The notes beneath the pieces are model-generated. The model was not told where the DNA came from. It searched no databases and worked only from the letters and a program-made list of their open reading frames with translations. A stretch of DNA of 64,000 bases from Pegea sp. RAD2-039. Its lineage: Eukaryota; Chordata; Thaliacea; Salpida; Salpidae. Of this stretch, positions 63,649-64,000 are shown in pieces (positions within the stretch are counted from its first letter, which is position 1; each line of letters opens with the position of its first letter). Location: positions 1,674,001 to 1,738,000 of the forward strand of contig JAQGEQ010000363.1 of NCBI GenBank assembly GCA_034620365.1. Direction: 5' to 3'. The position numbers and the translations under genes were made by a program.

Positions 63649-64000
63649 TGATTAAAAGTCATTTTGATAAAAAGTATTTTCTAAAGCTTATCAAAAATAC
63701 AAAACTTTTTCCAGTTTGAATCACATTTGTGTTTGCATCTAATAATATACTAGATTGTAGATATGAAAAATCAAATGCTTAAAACTATCTTAGATTTAAA
63801 AACAGTTTTTTGGGATTTTACTAAATCATTCAAAGTATTTTATCATTTTTTAAATCTTTCTGTTCAAAAAAACTTGCTTCTGTGTTTTTTTCATCACTTT
63901 TTACAAAATCTGATAAATGATTATTTTTCAGTAGATTTTAGCTCAGATTGTTATATAAACTCTGTTTTTTACGTTGAGGCTTCTTTGCTTAATCGACCTG
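63649..64000 (+). repeat. long direct repeat, copy 2 (cut by the window end)
   Basis: Second copy of the repeat at 60480-60803, same orientation, about 3.17 kb downstream. The match runs to the last base of the window (GCTTAATCGACCTG), so its right boundary is not visible. Confidence 0.8.

Noticed and set aside
63429-63662. 77-codon minus-strand frame at the right repeat
   Set aside because: AT-driven composition, partly inside the repeat, no family resemblance.
1-64000. CRISPR arrays, phage, bacterial operons, tRNA genes
   Set aside because: No spaced repeat arrays, no polycistronic layout and no A-box/B-box pairs or cloverleaf segments noticed by eye. The intron-exon structure is that of an animal genome.

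Overview
The window is strongly AT-rich nuclear DNA from an invertebrate animal. The genes are animal orthologues cut into many short exons with GT-AG junctions, and many introns are only about 50-60 bases long. Examples are NUDT12, KLHL9/13, the spliceosomal protein SYF1/XAB2, eRF3 and a TMEM272-like protein. Several LINE-type retrotransposon fragments are present. There are no bacterial-style operons, ribosome-binding sites or CRISPR arrays. Base composition and intron sizes would suit a flatworm or another small-intron invertebrate, but the sequence alone does not fix the phylum.

Layout, left to right. Bases 1-1136 (+) hold the 3' end of a translation termination GTPase of the eRF3 type. 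After a long empty AT-rich stretch, 8226-12731 (+) encodes a two-helix membrane protein of unknown function. A reverse-transcriptase scrap lies between two direct repeats at 13960-14471. Bases 15851-16891 (+) hold an intronless secreted DNA/RNA endonuclease like ENDOD1. Bases 18585-21235 (+) encode NUDT12, an ankyrin-plus-Nudix NADH pyrophosphatase. Bases 23364-29789 (+) encode a BTB-BACK-Kelch adaptor like KLHL9/13.

The following genes are all on the minus strand: an acidic/mucin-like type II membrane protein (32443-34084), a compact DH-PH Rho exchange factor (36059-38798), a TMEM272-like four-helix protein (41663-43043), SYF1/XAB2 (45397-50826, 21 exons) and a class A GPCR with a cysteine-rich ectodomain (54850-56638).

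The right end is repeat country. It holds an inverted-plus-direct LINE pair (53598-54600), a LINE endonuclease fragment (about 59880-60462), and a direct repeat of more than 300 bases at 60480 and 63649 that runs off the window.

Exon models were built by hand by joining splice sites so that phase is preserved. For NUDT12, KLHL9/13, SYF1, TMEM272-like, the GPCR, the mucin-like gene, the two-helix protein and the DH-PH gene, the summed exon lengths divide exactly by three with a single terminal stop. The genes are housekeeping or signalling genes with no visible common pathway. I did not find a defence system, biosynthetic cluster or other coordinated multi-gene system. The most unusual items are the mucin-like gene, the GPCR with its missing class A hallmarks, a 25-base tandem duplication over a SYF1 splice donor, and a LINE arrangement that looks like twin priming.
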